From positions 157,218 to 221,217 of the IMG/VR virus record IMGVR_UViG_3300035181_000471: a stretch of 64,000 nt of DNA. One strand, given 5' to 3'. The DNA comes from a virus. This document shows, one piece after another, positions 62,048-64,000 of the stretch. The first letter of the stretch is position 1. The number at the start of each line of letters is the position of its first letter. Under the pieces are notes generated by a model. The model saw nothing but the letters and a program-made list of their open reading frames with translations, made no database searches and was not told where the DNA came from. The position numbers and the translations under genes were made by a program.

Positions 62048-62158
62048 TCACCTTCAACTCCGTTGACATTGTGATCGCCTGCATTATGCCACAATCTTTC
62101 AATCCCCTGGTGTGATCCTAGTGATCCCCAGTATAATATGGTGAAGGGAATATCTATG
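62048..62158 (+). promoter_or_regulatory. Duplicated leader/promoter, copy B
   Basis: Same order as copy A: TCACCTTCAACT, TTGACA, TTGTGATCGCCTGCATT (62069-62085), CTTTC, TGATCC...GATCCCC, CAGTATAAT (TATAAT 62132-62137), GAAGGGAATAT, ATG. Copy A has a 16-base insertion between the first two elements. Confidence 0.65.
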
Positions 62159-62308
62159 CGTCCAGCTACACTCGTCTACTTCCTTGGCGTCCTACTCCTA
62201 GGTCTGGGTATCGCCACAGCCGCTAAGGAACTCGCCGCCATCCCTATCACTGTAGGTATTGGCTGTATCATCGCCGCCTTGTTCAAGCATTTTGAGAGGG
62301 CTAACTAA
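62156..62308 (+). CDS. Small membrane protein, two segments
   Basis: 50 residues with two hydrophobic segments ('LVYFLGVLLLGLGIATAA' and 'IPITVGIGCIIAALF') and a short charged tail. Translated from leader copy B. TAA overlaps the next ATG. Could be a holin-like or membrane-targeted accessory protein; nothing decides this. Confidence 0.62.
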   Translation: MRPATLVYFLGVLLLGLGIATAAKELAAIPITVGIGCIIAALFKHFERAN

Positions 62309-62397
62309 TGAAACCTGTATCCGAATGGCAGAAGGGATTCTATGCGGGGCTTGGTATATGGGCCTTGTCTATCCTGCTATCATGGCTGGGGAGGTAA
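62308..62397 (+). CDS. Tiny membrane peptide
   Basis: 29 residues with one hydrophobic segment ('FYAGLGIWALSILLSWLG'). Start overlaps the preceding stop (TAATG). Together with its neighbour it resembles small paired membrane proteins of phage accessory or lysis loci, but that is inference. Confidence 0.55.
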   Translation: MKPVSEWQKGFYAGLGIWALSILLSWLGR

Positions 62398-62398
62398 C

Positions 62399-62590
62399 AT
62401 GGACACTAATGATACTGTATTCGTAAAGGTTCTAGCCAAGACGCTTGGAGAAGAGGCTACCAAGGAGCTTAAGCAGAGTGTAGATTTTGCTAAGCAAAAG
62501 GACTTTTCAGAGGCTAATTATCACGCCGGTATAGCTCTAGGATTGACGAGAGCTAATGATTTGATGACTGAGTTGTTCGTGAGACAATAG
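62399..62590 (+). CDS. Unknown 63-residue protein
   Basis: Start at ATG 62399 with a GGGGAGG box; a longer in-frame reading would run back through the tiny membrane gene. Helical, mildly charged ('TKELKQSVDFAKQKDFSEAN'). Function unknown. Confidence 0.66.
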   Translation: MDTNDTVFVKVLAKTLGEEATKELKQSVDFAKQKDFSEANYHAGIALGLTRANDLMTELFVRQ

Positions 62591-62599
62591 GAGATACGC

Positions 62600-62788
62600 A
62601 TGAGATGGATTAAAAAACCACAAGCAAAGCTAGGTGATACGCGTACCCTTTGTCGATTCCTATGGACCCCAAAGACCATCGGCCTAGAGGTTAGATGGCT
62701 AGAGAAGGCTACATGGAAAGAGATGTATGCCCGGAACCCTCTAACCGGGGCTACATACTGGAAGCCTTTCGATTGGGTCTTGTATTAG
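62600..62788 (+). CDS. Unknown 62-residue basic protein
   Basis: Strong AGGAG box. Rich in Trp, Lys and Arg ('RWIKKPQAKLGDTRTLCRFL'), perhaps a small compact domain. No motif recognised. Ten bases after the previous gene, so same operon. Confidence 0.65.
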   Translation: MRWIKKPQAKLGDTRTLCRFLWTPKTIGLEVRWLEKATWKEMYARNPLTGATYWKPFDWVLY

Positions 62789-62836
62789 ACTTCTTAGATA
62801 CAGACACAAAGCCATACCCATACTAAGGAGCCTAAC

Positions 62837-63214
62837 ATGAGCCTATCCAATTTCCAGCTATACCTTCTACTGGAAGAACTAGACAAGAGGATGAAACCAC
62901 TCAAGGATGCTGTGGATAAACATCCCTCCTTGACTCAGATGGATATGCTACAAGCCGCTCATGATACTGGCAGGCTGATGGGTATACTACAGACTAAGGC
63001 TCTCATTACAGATATGATGAATGAGGCTGAGGACAAGAGGCGGATAGAACTAGAGAAGTTCAAGGAGAGTCATCAGGTATTAGATCCATGCGATGAACAA
63101 GTTCTTTCAAGTCATCCAACACCTCAAGCTCCTTGGGAATATGGTAACAGTGCATTCGATGAATCAGCTAAGATGACCACGGAGATGGATGACCACGGAG
63201 ATGGATGCTCATAG
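62837..63214 (+). CDS. Unknown helical protein, 3' end shifted by tandem duplication
   Basis: A 125-residue helical protein ('FQLYLLLEELDKRMKPLKDA', 'LQAAHDTGRLMGILQTKALI'). At its 3' end a 16-base tandem duplication (63172-63203) changes the frame and brings an early TAG. If one copy is removed, the frame continues for about 24 more residues ('DAHSRPGEGALDHFNRLKRM', 'NDWQRR') to a TAG at 63283-63285, which looks like real protein. So the C-terminus seen here is probably a recent mutation. Confidence 0.65.
   Translation: MSLSNFQLYLLLEELDKRMKPLKDAVDKHPSLTQMDMLQAAHDTGRLMGILQTKALITDMMNEAEDKRRIELEKFKESHQVLDPCDEQVLSSHPTPQAPWEYGNSAFDESAKMTTEMDDHGDGCS
63172..63203 (+). repeat. 16-bp tandem duplication causing frameshift
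   Basis: GATGACCACGGAGATG occurs twice in direct succession (63172-63187, 63188-63203). Sixteen is not a multiple of three, so the second copy is read in a different frame. Confidence 0.93.
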
Positions 63215-63285
63215 CAGACCAGGAGAGGGTGCCTTAGACCATTTTAATAGGTTGAAGAGGATGAATGACTGGCAACGGCGATAGC

Positions 63286-63672
63286 AAATAGCGCCTAGCA
63301 TATCTCGGGAAGCAAGTCAAGCGAAGCTTAAGGTGCCTAGCAAATTTGTTAAAAGGTGTTCATCCATACCATACATCATTTCAATATGCAAGTGAAATCG
63401 TTGCAGACTGGCTTGCAACATTGTGATCGCCTGCACTTTGAGGATATTACAAATGGAATGTGGATGATTTTCCCTAGGTGGGAATGCAATTATTTGTGAT
63501 CGCTTGCATTTTGAGGATATTCCAAGAACTGTTTTTTCATGGGGGTTTTGTGGGAGTGGAAAAAAGTGGGTGGGATCGGCCTAAAATGGACCAAAATCTA
63601 GTATCAAGAAACTGAATCGGCATCTCCGTTCCTGACAGTGCTAGTAGAAATGAATTCTAAAAGGAGCTACAC
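63286..63672. other. Noncoding stretch with repeat pair
   Basis: No gene seen on either strand that I can support. It holds two copies of the TTGTGATCGC motif (next entry), a T6 and a GGGGGTTTTG stretch, and the AAAGGAG ribosome site of the gene at 63673. Confidence 0.6.
63421..63525. repeat. Two 32-bp direct repeats with TTGTGATCGCYTGCAYT core
   Basis: Positions 63421-63452 and 63494-63525 match at 29 of 32 bases, start to start 73 bases. Core is the same as in leader copies A and B; here it is followed by TTGAGGATATT instead of ATG and is preceded by TTGCAA / TGCAAT. Confidence 0.88.
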
Positions 63673-63906
63673 ATGGCAAGATACAGTCGAGAGATTTCAA
63701 TTGACGATTACCTAAAGCGTTTCCCTGATAGCCAGATTACTCGCACTCAACTTGAGGCAGGGTTGAAGTGGAAGCAGGCTGGTTTCCCCTGTAGAACCTG
63801 TGGGGAAAAGATCTGGGCGTATGGTTCTGCTGGTATAGGGGAAGCTTCCTGTTTCACTTGTCTTACTGGTGAAGCTGATGCCTCTGGGGATCTGGAGATT
63901 AAGTAA
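63673..63906 (+). CDS. Small zinc-finger protein
   Basis: 77 residues with 'CRTCGEKIWAYG' and 'ASCFTCLTG': two C-x2-C pairs about 20 residues apart. AAAGGAG box. The segment 'LKWKQAG' also occurs near the C-terminus of the ADP-ribosyltransferase-like protein, with 17 identical bases. TAA overlaps the next ATG. Function unknown. Confidence 0.7.
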   Translation: MARYSREISIDDYLKRFPDSQITRTQLEAGLKWKQAGFPCRTCGEKIWAYGSAGIGEASCFTCLTGEADASGDLEIK

Positions 63907-64000
63907 TGAGTGAAGCATCCGACTACCTGAGAGAAGCTCTTGCTGACGATCCTAAGGGTCTGAAGGCTCTCAAGCATATAGAGGACCAACTCGATAGCTT
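63906..64000 (+). CDS. Gene start, runs off window
   Basis: ATG overlapping the previous stop (TAATG); open to the end of the window. First residues 'MSEASDYLREALADDPKGLK', acidic and helical. Too short to identify. Confidence 0.6.
   Translation, partial: MSEASDYLREALADDPKGLKALKHIEDQLDS

Noticed and set aside
62156-62397. Holin/antiholin pair
   Set aside because: Two tiny membrane proteins are seen but no endolysin or spanin lies nearby, so a lysis role is not supported.
61645-63525. Repeats taken as a CRISPR array
   Set aside because: Copies are 424, 1352 and 73 bases apart, differ in flanks, and have no regular spacers.

Overview
This window is part of the genome of a large tailed bacteriophage with a contractile tail (myovirus morphology, probably of jumbo class). 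Evidence is a tail sheath with the typical sheath C-terminus, a tail tube protein, a T4-like protease-scaffold-capsid order, a Baseplate_J wedge protein with its neighbours, and several very large fibre-like proteins. Almost everything is on the + strand, tightly packed, often with stop/start overlaps (TAATG, ATGA). No terminase, portal, replication gene, tape-measure protein or tRNA was recognised, so this is only a fragment of a bigger genome. The host cannot be named. The heavily expressed virion genes use CTA for leucine to an unusual degree.

Layout. 1-6.9 kb: end of a zinc-ribbon gene, an oversized tail sheath, two unknown proteins, the tail tube and a terminator. 7-11.8 kb: head module (small unknowns, prohead protease, acidic scaffold-like protein, decoration-like protein, major capsid protein), ended by terminators. 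11.8-23.8 kb: long run of virion-associated or unknown genes (SWIM zinc protein, zinc-ribbon-rich giant proteins, a two-HTH protein, a permuted papain-fold protein), interrupted by a GIY-YIG homing endonuclease. 23.8-27.1 kb: the only large - strand gene, a fibre-like protein with a six-hairpin glycosidase-like C-terminus. 27.2-43.1 kb: four giant + strand surface proteins (beta-helix, Ig/He_PIG repeats, and one that ends in a self-processing Hint domain). 43.1-49.7 kb: baseplate wedge genes. 49.7-60.6 kb: unknown genes including three members of a 'WCT' protein family, one with LIM-like zinc fingers, a DUF6527-like protein and a second homing endonuclease. 60.6-64 kb: accessory region with a - strand ADP-ribosyltransferase-like gene, noncoding control DNA rich in repeats and promoter-like elements, and a string of tiny genes.

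How they fit: sheath, tube and baseplate genes build the injection machine. Protease, scaffold and capsid proteins build the head. The fibre and Ig-domain proteins plus the glycosidase-like fibre probably handle host-surface contact. The right end looks like an early/accessory region under repeated cis-elements. The most unusual items are the WCT paralogue family (four copies including a degenerate one), the Hint domain on a tail surface protein, a beta-module shared by four unrelated virion proteins, and the repeat/promoter array at 61.3-63.5 kb.
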